From positions 1 through 47,658 of the IMG/VR virus record IMGVR_UViG_3300030328_001074: a stretch of 47,658 bases of DNA, one strand, 5' to 3'. The notes below the pieces were generated by a model. That model saw only the letters and a list, made by a program, of their open reading frames with translations, ran no database searches and was not told the DNA's origin. The position numbers and the translations under genes are program-made. This document shows, in pieces, positions 33,091 through 43,423 of the stretch (its first letter is position 1; each line of letters opens with the position of its first letter). The DNA comes from a virus.

Positions 33091-36000
33091 ATGGAGAAAG
33101 AATTATTTCAATTAATAAATAACCTTAACACTACTGATGAAGATCGTAATTATTTTTTAAATGCGTTCAAAGAAGGAGAGAATTATGAAGAAGAGAAAAG
33201 AGAAAAATTTTATCTAGATTTAAAAGATATGGTTATTTCTCATCAAAATAAGATTGATTCTACATTTGAAGGAGCAGAAAGATTAAGACGAGGAGAGATA
33301 ACATCTAGATTTCAACCACAAGTTATTATGCCAGATGCAGATGACTATAAAGATTATGTGGTAGGTCAAGATGGAATAGAATGGGTTGATCCTACAGATC
33401 CTAGTAAAGGTAAAAAAAATACACGGTTAGGACAAAATCTAATATCAAGTGCTGATTTAGATGCGTTTCAGATAACAGAGCAAGGTATTTTACCAACTGA
33501 ATTGTTACCAGAAGTTACAGTAACAGGTGATCCTAATACTAAATACTCTATGATGTTAGAAGGATTTGGTAATATTAGAGGCGCTATTGATACACAGTAT
33601 AATAATAACCTAAGTAATAATCAATCGCCTGAAGATGCTTGGGATAATGCTTTAACAGATGTACTAGGTGATCAGTATGATAATACTTTAGGTTTTGATA
33701 ATCTTAATGAAGCATTGGAAAATCGTATATCAGATTTTGATCTTGAAGCTATTAAAAGAGGAGAAAAAAGTTATCTTGATTATTTTAATAAAGGAGTTGG
33801 TAAAAGTTATGATCAATTTAAAACCATGTATGATAGATTACGTGATAAAGACAATTGGTCATTAGATGAAAATGGTAAACCACAACACTCAGATCTTTCA
33901 AAAGATAAAATTGAAAAAATAGTAGAAAACAAAGAAGCTAGCCAAGCTGATTGGGATATTGACACCTATATAAATAACACGGCTCAAGGTTATAGTCTTA
34001 CTGATGTTAGAGAAGGAGAAGGTGAATCAGCATTAACACGTGAAGATTTTAATAACGAAGAGTTTCAAGCTTTTATTAAAGATTTAAAGAAACAATATCC
34101 AAATGCAGATATTAATGAAGATAAAATATTAGATGATTTATTTTCTTTAAATAAACAAAGACAAAAAACAGTTGCTTTTAATCAAAACTGGAAGAGTAGA
34201 GTACAAGTTGGAACTGTAAATAGTTTAAAAACTACTATTGGTCAAATAGTAGAGTTTCCTCAAATGGCTTATGCAATAGGTTTAACACCTATTAATCTAG
34301 TTTTAGATTTAGCAGGCATGGAAGAGATTGATTATAAAGATTTTGGAGGTGAGGATTATAATAATGTTCTTGATAGGTTGTATACTAATAAAGAAAATAG
34401 AGATCTTAAAATACAACAATGGAATGAAGCAAATCCAATTGGAGAAAGTGTGTGGGAAGAGTTTAAGAATGGTAATTTTTCTAATTTTTCAAAAGGAACT
34501 ATTATTGGATTAGCAGATAGTGCTGGTCCGACTTGGGCTATACTTGCTATGGGATTTTCAGGAGCAAGTATGAAAACTATAACCACCTATGGAACTCCAG
34601 TGTTCATGGCTGGTGAAATGCAGGAGCAAAGAGAAGCTAATCCTGATATGGCTATATGGGAACTTACGGCAAGAGCTTATTCTTCAGCATTGGCTGAAAC
34701 AGCTTTTTCTTCTATAGGTACTGCAAGGATTGGTAAAAGTTGGAGAGTATGGCTGGGAGATGATGCTGCAGAAGCTACAGTAAAAGTAGCAAGTAAAACT
34801 GCTAAAGATGGATTCATAATGCTTACTCCTAAACAAGCAGCATGGAGAGATGAATGGATTAAAATATATAAAGCAGCTTGGAAAAAATATCCTATTTTCG
34901 CAGGTGCTGGGGGTGAAGGTATTGAAGAAGTTATGACTCAAGTTACTCAAAATTTAATTTGGGGTAGACCTGCTTTTGAAGGTGTTGGTGATGCTTTTGT
35001 ATTAGGTATTGCTGGTGGTGGTTTTTATTCTACACCTACATCTTTAGGTAATGCTGTGAAGCTTCTTGATAAAGCCAATACAATAAACAAGGTTAATAAT
35101 GAATTAAAACTACATAGACCTGGAGTAAAAGAAGATGATCCTGAAGGGAATGAAGACAATGTAGGTACAATTAAGAATAGTTTAGTTACCGCATATGACC
35201 CAGATAATTCAGCAGATGTGAGTTCTAGTCTTTTAAATATATTAAATATAGATGGAGCATTAGAACTTATAGATGAAGCTGTAAATAACGCTTTATCCGA
35301 TGGTAGTATAACTGAAGAAAAAGCTACAGAAATAAAACTTAATGCTAGAACTATGGCGTCCGCTAATAACGCTATTAAAAACAGTGGACTAATCAGTGAT
35401 AAGCAGAAAATTAAAGCTGCTGAGTTAATAAGAAGAAAGAATGAACTAGCAACTCAAATAGATAAAATAGAAGACGATGGATTAGCCGCTCCTTTAAAAG
35501 AAGAATTAAAAGCTATAAATGAAGAACTATCTCAGATGGCTCAAGATGCACTTACTGCTAAGACTGAAAAATCTAAAAAAGTTACAGAGCAAATTGAAGG
35601 TGCTGAAGTAAGAGCAGATTTAAATACTGTAGAAAAAGTTAAGAAATATCTAACAGATGAGATAGCTGCTGGTAATATAACTCCAGATTTTGGAGAGGTT
35701 ACATTAGAAGATGGAAGTAAAAGACCACGAACTGAACAAGAATGGATAGAAGATCAATCTAATGAACGAGGATTTATAATACAAAATCCAACAACAGGAG
35801 AGCAAACAGTTGTAATAAACTCTGAAGTTGCTGCATCAGAAGGAGTAATGACTACTGATCTACATGAGACTGGTCATGCTATTTTATATAGAACTTTACT
35901 TAATGATCCTAAAGCAGCTAAGCAATTAGGAGCAGCAGCACTAAGATATTTAGCTGAAATAGACATTGATCAATTAGCAGATAGTGATTATGTAAGAAGA

Positions 36001-39000
36001 CTAAGACAATATAGAGATCAACCTGGTGATGTACAAGCTGAAGAGGCTATAACTTTATTATCTGAAGCTTTAGCTAATGGAGATATTGTATTAAATAAAG
36101 ATTTTATAAGTCAAATAAAAGCTTATTTACGTAGCGTATGGCAAAAGAGTGGTTTTGGAACTATTAAATTTGAAACCGATGAAGATGTTATTAATTTTAT
36201 TCAAGATTATAATAAAAGTTTTGCTGAAGGAAAATTAAACAAAGCTCAAATTAAATTAGCGAATGAAGGTGCTACTGTAGATATAACACTTAGTGGAGCA
36301 GTAGATGTGGTGACTGATACAGAGGTGAAAATTAAATCTTCTAAAGCTGATAGTGTAGTAGAAGAAGAAGTTGTTATTGAAGAAGATCCAGATCAACGAT
36401 TAATAAATGATGCTACTGTTGAAACTATACAAAATTTACCAGAAGGAGATGTTGTTCAAAAAGAAAAGCTAACTAAAAAGTTGTTAGATGATAACGCTGG
36501 TTTATTCTTAGGACCTAGAGATAAAGGTGGTATAGATTTTGATAGTACATTCCTTGGAAAGAAAAATAAAAATACAGGTAAACCTATTACAAGACAAGAA
36601 GTATTAAATGAAATAAGTAGTTTAATGCCTGGAATTATAAATGCATGGAATTCTGAAGGTAGTGCTAGTTTTGGTACATATGCTACCACTTCGTTAAATA
36701 AAAAATTACCAGGAATACGAGAATCTTTAATAGGGGCTAAAGAGGCGAAGCAAAGAGCTGAATCTGAATTAACAGACGATGTAGCAGTAACTGAGCAAAA
36801 AGACTTTGATGTTAAAGATACAGGTAAAAAAGCTAGAAAGAAAAGATATGTAAGTAGTTTACCATCTATGAAGAGAATAAAACCTTCAACAACTACTACT
36901 TTAAAAGGAGGCGTTGATGCTAAAGGTAAAACAACTGGGCTAGCAAAAGAAATAATACAAGCCACTAGTTCTAATAAAGGCGATGTGGAATCTGTAGTTC
37001 AAGATATAGTAGAACAAACTAAGAGTAAAGAAAAAAGAAAGTTAATTAAAGAAGATATAGGTACTACTAAAAGTCCTAAGTATAAAAACTTTGTTGATAA
37101 AATAATTAATGATAAACTATTAGAAGCTATACCATCTGCTACTATTAAAAGAAGACTACGTAATGTTCCTGGTTTAAAGATAACTCAAACAGGTACTGTT
37201 AAAACTAAAAGAGTAAATCCTAGAACAGGTAAAGTAACTTACTTTGATAAAGGTGTTTATAAAATAGAAAGTGATCTTGATTCTCCAGGAGTAAGAGATT
37301 CTTTAAGAGAATATTTTACTGGAAATGATCCTAAAGTTGATTATGAAAAACGACAACAATCTTTAGTTAGTTTATTAGTAGAAGGAATGGCGGTGGAAGC
37401 TATCCAAGAATTAAAGAATGATAAAGCTTTTATGGATAAACTTCAAGATACATTAGATCTTAGAGGTATAGATAAAAGTGCTACAGATTACATGGACGAG
37501 TTAACTGCTGGTCTAGACAAAAGAACTAAAGAGGATACATCTTTTGATGAAGTAACTATAAAATCTGCTAGGAAAAAAGCTAAAGCAAAAGACAAAGCAC
37601 AAAAAGGTAAAGAAAAATTTGATAATGAAGCTGATAATATATTAAAAACAGTTTTTCAAGATAGTTTTATAGAAGAATTAGATAAGCAAGAAGAACTACA
37701 AAGAGTTGCTGCTGAAGAAAGAAGATGGAGTACCATAACTAAAGATTATGTAGCTTTGCTTAAGGCGAAAGGCATAAAAATACCTTGGCTTAAAGAAGGC
37801 GAAATTCTAGATATGAGAAAACCTGAGCATAGAAAAGCAATGCACGATTGGGTTTTTGATAAACTAGCTGGGTTAGTTCCTGCTTCAATGATAGAACAAG
37901 GAGGTAATCTTATTGGTAAAGCTAGTTCTACAATAGATCCTATTACTGGAGAGAAAATTAGAGGTAGAGACAATGTGTTAGCATTTAAAGACACTACAGA
38001 GGCGAAAACAATAGCAGAATCTAAAGGTGTAGAATATGGTGATAAATTAAAACCTAGGTATTTTACAGATCCTAAAACAGGTAAAAGAAAATTATATAGT
38101 GTTGAAGAACAGATTAGATTAATGGAGGTTGCTAATAAACGCGCATCAATAACTTCTAGTGCAACTGTGGATGGGCAAGTTGTAGTTGGTAGGGTAGTGT
38201 CTAAAAGCTTTATGGAGAAATTTGACACGCCAGAAATGGAAAAACAAAATCAAGAAAAGCTATTAGGTTTAGAAATATTTGCTCTTAATATGGCTAGATT
38301 AGTTAAAGAAGATCCTATATCTGGTTTATTTATTATACAGTTTATGAGATCTACTTCTAAAGGACAAAGTCATTTTATAAGAAAAGTAGCTCCTATAGGT
38401 TTTATGGAAACGGATATAGACATGCTTCCTGATACACGGATTGTGAAGTATTTTGATAAAAAAAATAAAGAATGGGTTGAATATGTCCAAGTAAAATATG
38501 GGATAACAGAAGAACATACTTTACCAGCAACACAAGTAGCAAAAGCATTAACACTTAATATATTAAAAGGTGTAGAGGCAACTAAAAATGTTTTAGTACC
38601 TATAAAACAAAAATATATGCAAGGACCGGTAAGTAAACCGGGTAAAACAAAAGAATTAGTTAAAAATGGAAGTAAATTAGGTACAGATAATATATTGGAA
38701 TTAGCAGGTTATGCAGAGGCTACTCCGTCTGGTTGGGATTTATATAATCCTAATGATCATCCATTTGCTAGAATGTTTAATCCTAAAACTGCTATTATAG
38801 GTGGAGGAATTAATCCTGCAAAATTTATAGTACCAAACTTTAAAGAAGGTGTTAAATCTCCCACTATAGCGGAAAAATATAATGTAAATAGTAGTGGAAT
38901 GCCTCTTAATAAAAAGAGAAAAACTTCTATTAAACAAGCTAAAAGTAAAAACTCTAAAATAAACAACGCTGTTAATGATGGTATGACTATTAATGAACAG

Positions 39001-41916
39001 CTAGATAGATTGGATATAAATGATAGGGCTGCAAGAAAGGCGAATAGAGTAAATAAAAAACCAAAAGGTATTAGTGTATTTGATTTTGACGATACATTAG
39101 CTTATAGTAATTCTAAAGTTATAGTTACCATGCCTAATGGTGATGTAAGAAAAATTTCACCAGCTAAGTTTGCTCAATCAGCTTCAAATCTAGAAGCTAG
39201 AGGAGCTAAATTTGATTTTAAAGAATTTGATAAAGTTGTAGGTGGAAAACCAGGTCCATTAGTGGAGAAACTTAAAAAAGCTATTGGTAAATTTGGTAAT
39301 AAAGATGTATTTGTTTTAACTGCTAGACCTCAAGCATCAGCTAAATCTATTCAGTTATTCTTAAAAGGAATTGGTATTGATATTCCTTTAGAAAATATAA
39401 CAGGACTAGAGAATGGTACTCCAGAAGCAAAGGCGAATTGGATACTAGATAAAGCAGCTGTAGGATATAATGATTTCTATTTTGTTGATGATGCGTATAA
39501 AAACGTTAAAGCAGTACAACAAGTATTAGATCAAATCGATGTAAAAGGTAAGGTACAACAAGCTATAGCAGATAAAACTAAAAGATTAGATTCTCAGTTT
39601 AATATTATGTTAGAAGAAACTACTGGAGTAGAAGCTTTTAAAGAATTCTCTGCAGCTAGAGCTCAAACAATAGGTGCAAATAAAGGAAACTTTGAATTCT
39701 TTATTCCTCCTAGCGCAGAAGATTTTGTTGGATTATTATATAAAATGTTAGGTAAAGGAAAAATCGGTGATAGACACATGGCTTTCTTTAAGAAATATTT
39801 ATTAGATCCATTTAATACAGCTGAAAATGATTTAATCTCAGCTAAAATAGCTGCCGCAAATGATTTTAAAGAATTAAAGAAATTATTTCTTTCAGATATG
39901 TGGTCAAAAAAAGGTGGTAAATTAAATCATAAAACTGGTATAGGTGGATTTACTGTTGATCACGCAGTAAGAGTTTATATATGGACTGCTCAAGGAATGG
40001 AAATACCTGGATTATCAAAAAAAGATATAAAAGAATTAAATGATTTTGTATTTAAAAATTCTGAATTAAAATCTTTTGCTGATCAAATTATGGGTATTCA
40101 AAAAACTAAATTATATCCAAAACCAATGTTGAATTGGGTTGGTGGAACTATAGGTCATGATATAGAACAAAGTCTTAATAAAACTACACGATCAGAATTA
40201 TTAGAAGAATGGAATGATAATGTAGATATTATATTTTCAGAAAAAAATCTTAATAAAATTGAGGCTATTTATGGATCAAATTATAGAAAATCTTTAGAAG
40301 ATATAATACGAAGAATGAAAAGCGGTAGTAACCGTCCTGTTGGTGGTAACAAACATGTAAATAGATTATTAGATTGGTTAAATAACTCTGTTGGTGCAGT
40401 AATGTTTTTAAATACCAGATCAGGTTTACTACAGTTGATTTCTAATATTAACTTTATAAATTGGCATGATAATAATCCACTTAAAGCTGGTTTAGCTTTT
40501 GCTAATCAACCTCAATATTGGAAAGATGTAATGATGATATTAAATTCAGATTACTTAGTCAATAGAAGAAATGGATTAAGACTTAATGTTTCTGAATCTG
40601 AAATAGCTGAAGCATCTAAAAAAGGTGGTTTTAGAGGAGTAGTTGCTTTGTTACTTAATAAAGGATTTTTATTTACTAGAATAGCAGATAGTTTAGCTAT
40701 AGCAACAGGTGGTGCTACACTTTATAGAAATAGAGTTGATACTTATAGAAAAGACGGTATGACTAAGGCTGAAGCAGAAAAAAGAGCCTTTGAAGATTTT
40801 TATAAAATATCTGAAGAATCTCAACAATCAAGTAGAACAGATAGAATTAGTATGCAGCAAGCTAGTGGTATTGGTAGAGTAATATTAGCGTTTGCTAATA
40901 CACCAATGCAGTATGCTAGATTACAAAAGAAGGCGTTTTTAGATTTAAAAAATGGAAGAGGAGATTATAAAACCAATCTATCTAAGATAGCTTATTATGG
41001 AATTGTACAAAACTTTATATTTAATGCTCTTCAACAAGCTATATTTGCATTAGCATTTGGAGATGACGACGAAGATCAAGATAAAGAAAAAGAAGAAGCT
41101 GCTTTAAATGTAGCTAATGGTATGATGGATTCTATATTAAGAGGTTTAGGTTGGCAAGGTGCTGCTGTTTCAACAATTAAAAATGTTTTAAGAGAAACCA
41201 TTGCTCAACATGGTGCCAAATCTCCTAAATATGAAGAAGCTGTATGGGAGGTGTTTGATTTTTCTCCACCATTAGATTCTAAAGTAAGAAAAATGAGGCA
41301 AGCTTCTAGAAGTTTTAGTTGGAATAAAGATGAAATTAATCGTAGAGGTTTTCATATAGATAATCCAATGATGTTAGCTGTTGGGCAATTAGTATCTGCT
41401 TTTTCTAATATTCCTTTAGATAGGGCTATGAGAAAAATTATGAACATAAGACAAGCGGTAGATTCAGAAACTGAGCTATGGCAAACTATAGCTTTATTAA
41501 TGGGTTATTCAGGTTGGCAACTTGGTTTACCTTATTGGGGACTAAATACTACTATTGAAACAGAAGAAGCTGAGGATCAACTAATTAAAGATGAGTTTAA
41601 ATCTCGTCAACAAGAATTAAGAGATAAAGGATATAAAAAGATAATGAACCCGGAAGATTATGATCCTAAAGAAGTGGAAAAAATAACAAGTTATACAGGA
41701 GTGGAAATGTATTATCTTAAAACTCCTAAAACAACGAATAATAAAAAAATATCTAATGACCCTAAAGATCAAAAAAGATTTGATTCTATTAGAGGAGAAA
41801 ACAAAGCTGATCAAGTAAAAACTTTAACTGGTTTTGGTTTAAGTAAAAAAGAAATTAGAGATTTAAAATATGAAAAAGATAGAATAGAAAAAATTCTAGA
41901 CTTAATGGAAAATTAA
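33091..41916 (+). CDS. Giant polyvalent internal virion protein (2941 aa)
   Basis: This is the largest gene in the window and is probably ejected with the DNA. Residues 466-510 contain a hydrophobic Gly-rich segment that could insert in membrane. Residues 925-929 read HETGH, a zincin core, followed by acidic helices (EEAITLLSEAL at 984-994) that might supply the third ligand. Residues 1998-2002 read DFDDT, then VLTARP (2075-2080), Lys2114 and FVDDAYKN (2131-2138): the four motifs of a HAD phosphatase. Long Lys/Glu-rich linkers separate these. Near 2636-2655 there is a second hydrophobic stretch before an acidic run. Such many-domain phage giants are known as large polyvalent proteins. Substrates are unknown. 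Confidence 0.75.
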   Translation: MEKELFQLINNLNTTDEDRNYFLNAFKEGENYEEEKREKFYLDLKDMVISHQNKIDSTFEGAERLRRGEITSRFQPQVIMPDADDYKDYVVGQDGIEWVDPTDPSKGKKNTRLGQNLISSADLDAFQITEQGILPTELLPEVTVTGDPNTKYSMMLEGFGNIRGAIDTQYNNNLSNNQSPEDAWDNALTDVLGDQYDNTLGFDNLNEALENRISDFDLEAIKRGEKSYLDYFNKGVGKSYDQFKTMYDRLRDKDNWSLDENGKPQHSDLSKDKIEKIVENKEASQADWDIDTYINNTAQGYSLTDVREGEGESALTREDFNNEEFQAFIKDLKKQYPNADINEDKILDDLFSLNKQRQKTVAFNQNWKSRVQVGTVNSLKTTIGQIVEFPQMAYAIGLTPINLVLDLAGMEEIDYKDFGGEDYNNVLDRLYTNKENRDLKIQQWNEANPIGESVWEEFKNGNFSNFSKGTIIGLADSAGPTWAILAMGFSGASMKTITTYGTPVFMAGEMQEQREANPDMAIWELTARAYSSALAETAFSSIGTARIGKSWRVWLGDDAAEATVKVASKTAKDGFIMLTPKQAAWRDEWIKIYKAAWKKYPIFAGAGGEGIEEVMTQVTQNLIWGRPAFEGVGDAFVLGIAGGGFYSTPTSLGNAVKLLDKANTINKVNNELKLHRPGVKEDDPEGNEDNVGTIKNSLVTAYDPDNSADVSSSLLNILNIDGALELIDEAVNNALSDGSITEEKATEIKLNARTMASANNAIKNSGLISDKQKIKAAELIRRKNELATQIDKIEDDGLAAPLKEELKAINEELSQMAQDALTAKTEKSKKVTEQIEGAEVRADLNTVEKVKKYLTDEIAAGNITPDFGEVTLEDGSKRPRTEQEWIEDQSNERGFIIQNPTTGEQTVVINSEVAASEGVMTTDLHETGHAILYRTLLNDPKAAKQLGAAALRYLAEIDIDQLADSDYVRRLRQYRDQPGDVQAEEAITLLSEALANGDIVLNKDFISQIKAYLRSVWQKSGFGTIKFETDEDVINFIQDYNKSFAEGKLNKAQIKLANEGATVDITLSGAVDVVTDTEVKIKSSKADSVVEEEVVIEEDPDQRLINDATVETIQNLPEGDVVQKEKLTKKLLDDNAGLFLGPRDKGGIDFDSTFLGKKNKNTGKPITRQEVLNEISSLMPGIINAWNSEGSASFGTYATTSLNKKLPGIRESLIGAKEAKQRAESELTDDVAVTEQKDFDVKDTGKKARKKRYVSSLPSMKRIKPSTTTTLKGGVDAKGKTTGLAKEIIQATSSNKGDVESVVQDIVEQTKSKEKRKLIKEDIGTTKSPKYKNFVDKIINDKLLEAIPSATIKRRLRNVPGLKITQTGTVKTKRVNPRTGKVTYFDKGVYKIESDLDSPGVRDSLREYFTGNDPKVDYEKRQQSLVSLLVEGMAVEAIQELKNDKAFMDKLQDTLDLRGIDKSATDYMDELTAGLDKRTKEDTSFDEVTIKSARKKAKAKDKAQKGKEKFDNEADNILKTVFQDSFIEELDKQEELQRVAAEERRWSTITKDYVALLKAKGIKIPWLKEGEILDMRKPEHRKAMHDWVFDKLAGLVPASMIEQGGNLIGKASSTIDPITGEKIRGRDNVLAFKDTTEAKTIAESKGVEYGDKLKPRYFTDPKTGKRKLYSVEEQIRLMEVANKRASITSSATVDGQVVVGRVVSKSFMEKFDTPEMEKQNQEKLLGLEIFALNMARLVKEDPISGLFIIQFMRSTSKGQSHFIRKVAPIGFMETDIDMLPDTRIVKYFDKKNKEWVEYVQVKYGITEEHTLPATQVAKALTLNILKGVEATKNVLVPIKQKYMQGPVSKPGKTKELVKNGSKLGTDNILELAGYAEATPSGWDLYNPNDHPFARMFNPKTAIIGGGINPAKFIVPNFKEGVKSPTIAEKYNVNSSGMPLNKKRKTSIKQAKSKNSKINNAVNDGMTINEQLDRLDINDRAARKANRVNKKPKGISVFDFDDTLAYSNSKVIVTMPNGDVRKISPAKFAQSASNLEARGAKFDFKEFDKVVGGKPGPLVEKLKKAIGKFGNKDVFVLTARPQASAKSIQLFLKGIGIDIPLENITGLENGTPEAKANWILDKAAVGYNDFYFVDDAYKNVKAVQQVLDQIDVKGKVQQAIADKTKRLDSQFNIMLEETTGVEAFKEFSAARAQTIGANKGNFEFFIPPSAEDFVGLLYKMLGKGKIGDRHMAFFKKYLLDPFNTAENDLISAKIAAANDFKELKKLFLSDMWSKKGGKLNHKTGIGGFTVDHAVRVYIWTAQGMEIPGLSKKDIKELNDFVFKNSELKSFADQIMGIQKTKLYPKPMLNWVGGTIGHDIEQSLNKTTRSELLEEWNDNVDIIFSEKNLNKIEAIYGSNYRKSLEDIIRRMKSGSNRPVGGNKHVNRLLDWLNNSVGAVMFLNTRSGLLQLISNINFINWHDNNPLKAGLAFANQPQYWKDVMMILNSDYLVNRRNGLRLNVSESEIAEASKKGGFRGVVALLLNKGFLFTRIADSLAIATGGATLYRNRVDTYRKDGMTKAEAEKRAFEDFYKISEESQQSSRTDRISMQQASGIGRVILAFANTPMQYARLQKKAFLDLKNGRGDYKTNLSKIAYYGIVQNFIFNALQQAIFALAFGDDDEDQDKEKEEAALNVANGMMDSILRGLGWQGAAVSTIKNVLRETIAQHGAKSPKYEEAVWEVFDFSPPLDSKVRKMRQASRSFSWNKDEINRRGFHIDNPMMLAVGQLVSAFSNIPLDRAMRKIMNIRQAVDSETELWQTIALLMGYSGWQLGLPYWGLNTTIETEEAEDQLIKDEFKSRQQELRDKGYKKIMNPEDYDPKEVEKITSYTGVEMYYLKTPKTTNNKKISNDPKDQKRFDSIRGENKADQVKTLTGFGLSKKEIRDLKYEKDRIEKILDLMEN

Positions 41917-41926
41917 AATTAATATT

Positions 41927-42193
41927 ATGTGGAAATTAACTAAACAATACTGGAAAGACATGTGGAATCATTTATGGAGTAAAACTTCTGTAGATGAGAA
42001 AGCTGTTGAAACATTAAAAGAAATTAAAAGAAGATATAAACTTACAACTAAAGAATTAGCTGATGTTGGTAATGCTTTAAAACAAGTAGGAAATCAACTT
42101 GGAGATATTGACGATGCTTTAAAAGGTAAGAAAAGAAAGGGTAGGAAACTTAACATGGGACCTAAACCCGTTAATATGAACAGTAAAAAATAA
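41927..42193 (+). CDS. Small basic helical protein
   Basis: This 88-residue protein begins with Trp-rich amphipathic sequence (MWKLTKQYWKDMWNHLWSK), continues with two helices (VETLKEIKRRYKLTTKELADVGNALKQVG) and ends in a Lys-rich tail (GKKRKGRKLNMGPKPVNMNSKK). It might be a DNA-binding or membrane-associated peptide packaged with the DNA. It begins ten bases after the giant gene and precedes the outer-membrane barrel-like gene. No named family is recognised. Confidence 0.45.
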   Translation: MWKLTKQYWKDMWNHLWSKTSVDEKAVETLKEIKRRYKLTTKELADVGNALKQVGNQLGDIDDALKGKKRKGRKLNMGPKPVNMNSKK

Positions 42194-42196
42194 CAA

Positions 42197-43423
42197 ATGA
42201 AACAAATTTTACTTGCTTTATGTGTGCTTATTACGTTTAATATAAGTGGACAAGAAAAAGAGAAAGGTAGATTTTTTAAATCTATCTATGATGAACTCTT
42301 TAAATATAGTACGATCTATGTAGCGGGTGATATGCAGAATCCTAAAGAAAACGCACCAGATTATTTTGTAAGACCTGGTGAAGATGGGGGATTATATAGT
42401 ATACCACAGGTTGTAGACGGAACTGTTTACCATGAATTTGATTATAGATATGGCATAGGTGTTAGAAAACTAGCTAGATATGATTATGAGGTTAAAGGTG
42501 CACAATACTATGATGGTACTGAAAATAATGTAGGTTTATCTGCTACTAATTCCCCAGTTAAAGGATTAGAGTATGTATTTCATTGGGAAAAAGAAAGAGA
42601 AAGAGATGAGCTCTATGATAATCATAGATACTTTTTAAAACATAGTGGTAAATATCACATGGTTAAATTAGAAAGTAGAAAACAAGGGAAAGTAAATTTT
42701 GATTATAAATCAGCAGAGATAAGAGCTAAATTACCTATTGGTAAAAAGTTTAGTATAAGTGCAGGCGCTATTTATAGAACACATGAAAGACCTTACGGAT
42801 ATAACCCAGTGGAAATCTGGTTAAATGAAACTACAGAGTATATAGTTGATGGTCAAGTATATGAATACCCAGCTAATCCATGGTATACTTTAGGTTTTTA
42901 TTATGGATATGATGATATTTATTATACATCTACAAGTTATGATCCTAACACAGGTCAAGAAGTAGAAACGTCTGATTGGTATTGGGTTAATCCTGAAGGC
43001 GAAATCGTTGCTTATAGCGATTTACAATTCCGTGATACAGTATTTGCGGATCTGATGAATCGTTATAATAATGAAATGTGGGAAGGTATAGATAACTTTG
43101 GTGTTGTATCTCCTGTGGTCGGTTTTGACTTTTACCATTACAAAAATAAATTCTGGCTTCATGCATATGGATCTTACTTATTACCATATCATAAATATGT
43201 GCATGGTGACGAAGACTTTAGTTATTTAAATAGAAATAACTGGGGTATGGGAGGATTAAGAGAAGATGCAGAGCATGAGCAGTGGGAAGATTACCAAACC
43301 GGATTAGTTTTTGGTTGGAAAATAAACAGAAGTATAGGGATTTTCTTTGAAGGCGAATATACTAAATTCTGGGATTCAAAAATATATAACAGTTCAGTTG
43401 GCCTGAACATAACATTAAGATAA
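42197..43423 (+). CDS. Outer-membrane beta-barrel-like exported protein
   Basis: This 408-residue protein has a signal peptide (MKQILLALCVLITFNISGQ, Bacteroidota style with Gln after the cleavage site). The mature part alternates aromatic and polar residues: KLPIGKKFSISAGAIYRTHE, WYTLGFYYGY, KFWLHAYGSYLLPYHKY. The end reads GLVFGWKINRSIGIFFEGEY then a turn and SSVGLNITLR, the look of the last hairpins of an outer-membrane barrel. The very last residue is Arg rather than an aromatic. Phage-encoded outer-membrane proteins are unusual. It may change receptors, block superinfection or aid release. It begins three bases after the previous stop and overlaps the next start by one base. Confidence 0.65.
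   Translation: MKQILLALCVLITFNISGQEKEKGRFFKSIYDELFKYSTIYVAGDMQNPKENAPDYFVRPGEDGGLYSIPQVVDGTVYHEFDYRYGIGVRKLARYDYEVKGAQYYDGTENNVGLSATNSPVKGLEYVFHWEKERERDELYDNHRYFLKHSGKYHMVKLESRKQGKVNFDYKSAEIRAKLPIGKKFSISAGAIYRTHERPYGYNPVEIWLNETTEYIVDGQVYEYPANPWYTLGFYYGYDDIYYTSTSYDPNTGQEVETSDWYWVNPEGEIVAYSDLQFRDTVFADLMNRYNNEMWEGIDNFGVVSPVVGFDFYHYKNKFWLHAYGSYLLPYHKYVHGDEDFSYLNRNNWGMGGLREDAEHEQWEDYQTGLVFGWKINRSIGIFFEGEYTKFWDSKIYNSSVGLNITLR

Noticed and set aside
36456-36965. A 169-residue open frame on the - strand inside the giant gene
   Set aside because: It is the antisense of a Lys/Glu-rich coding stretch, has no leader of its own and reads as low-complexity hydrophobic sequence; every other gene in this block is on the + strand.
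37746-38228. A 160-residue open frame on the - strand inside the giant gene
   Set aside because: It lies entirely opposite the giant protein frame with no recognisable domain; a shadow of the + strand gene is the simpler explanation.
39082-39096. DFDDT in the giant protein read as an RNA polymerase DxDGD motif
   Set aside because: The surrounding VLTARP, Lys and FVDDAYKN motifs fit a HAD phosphatase, and no polymerase double-barrel features are visible.
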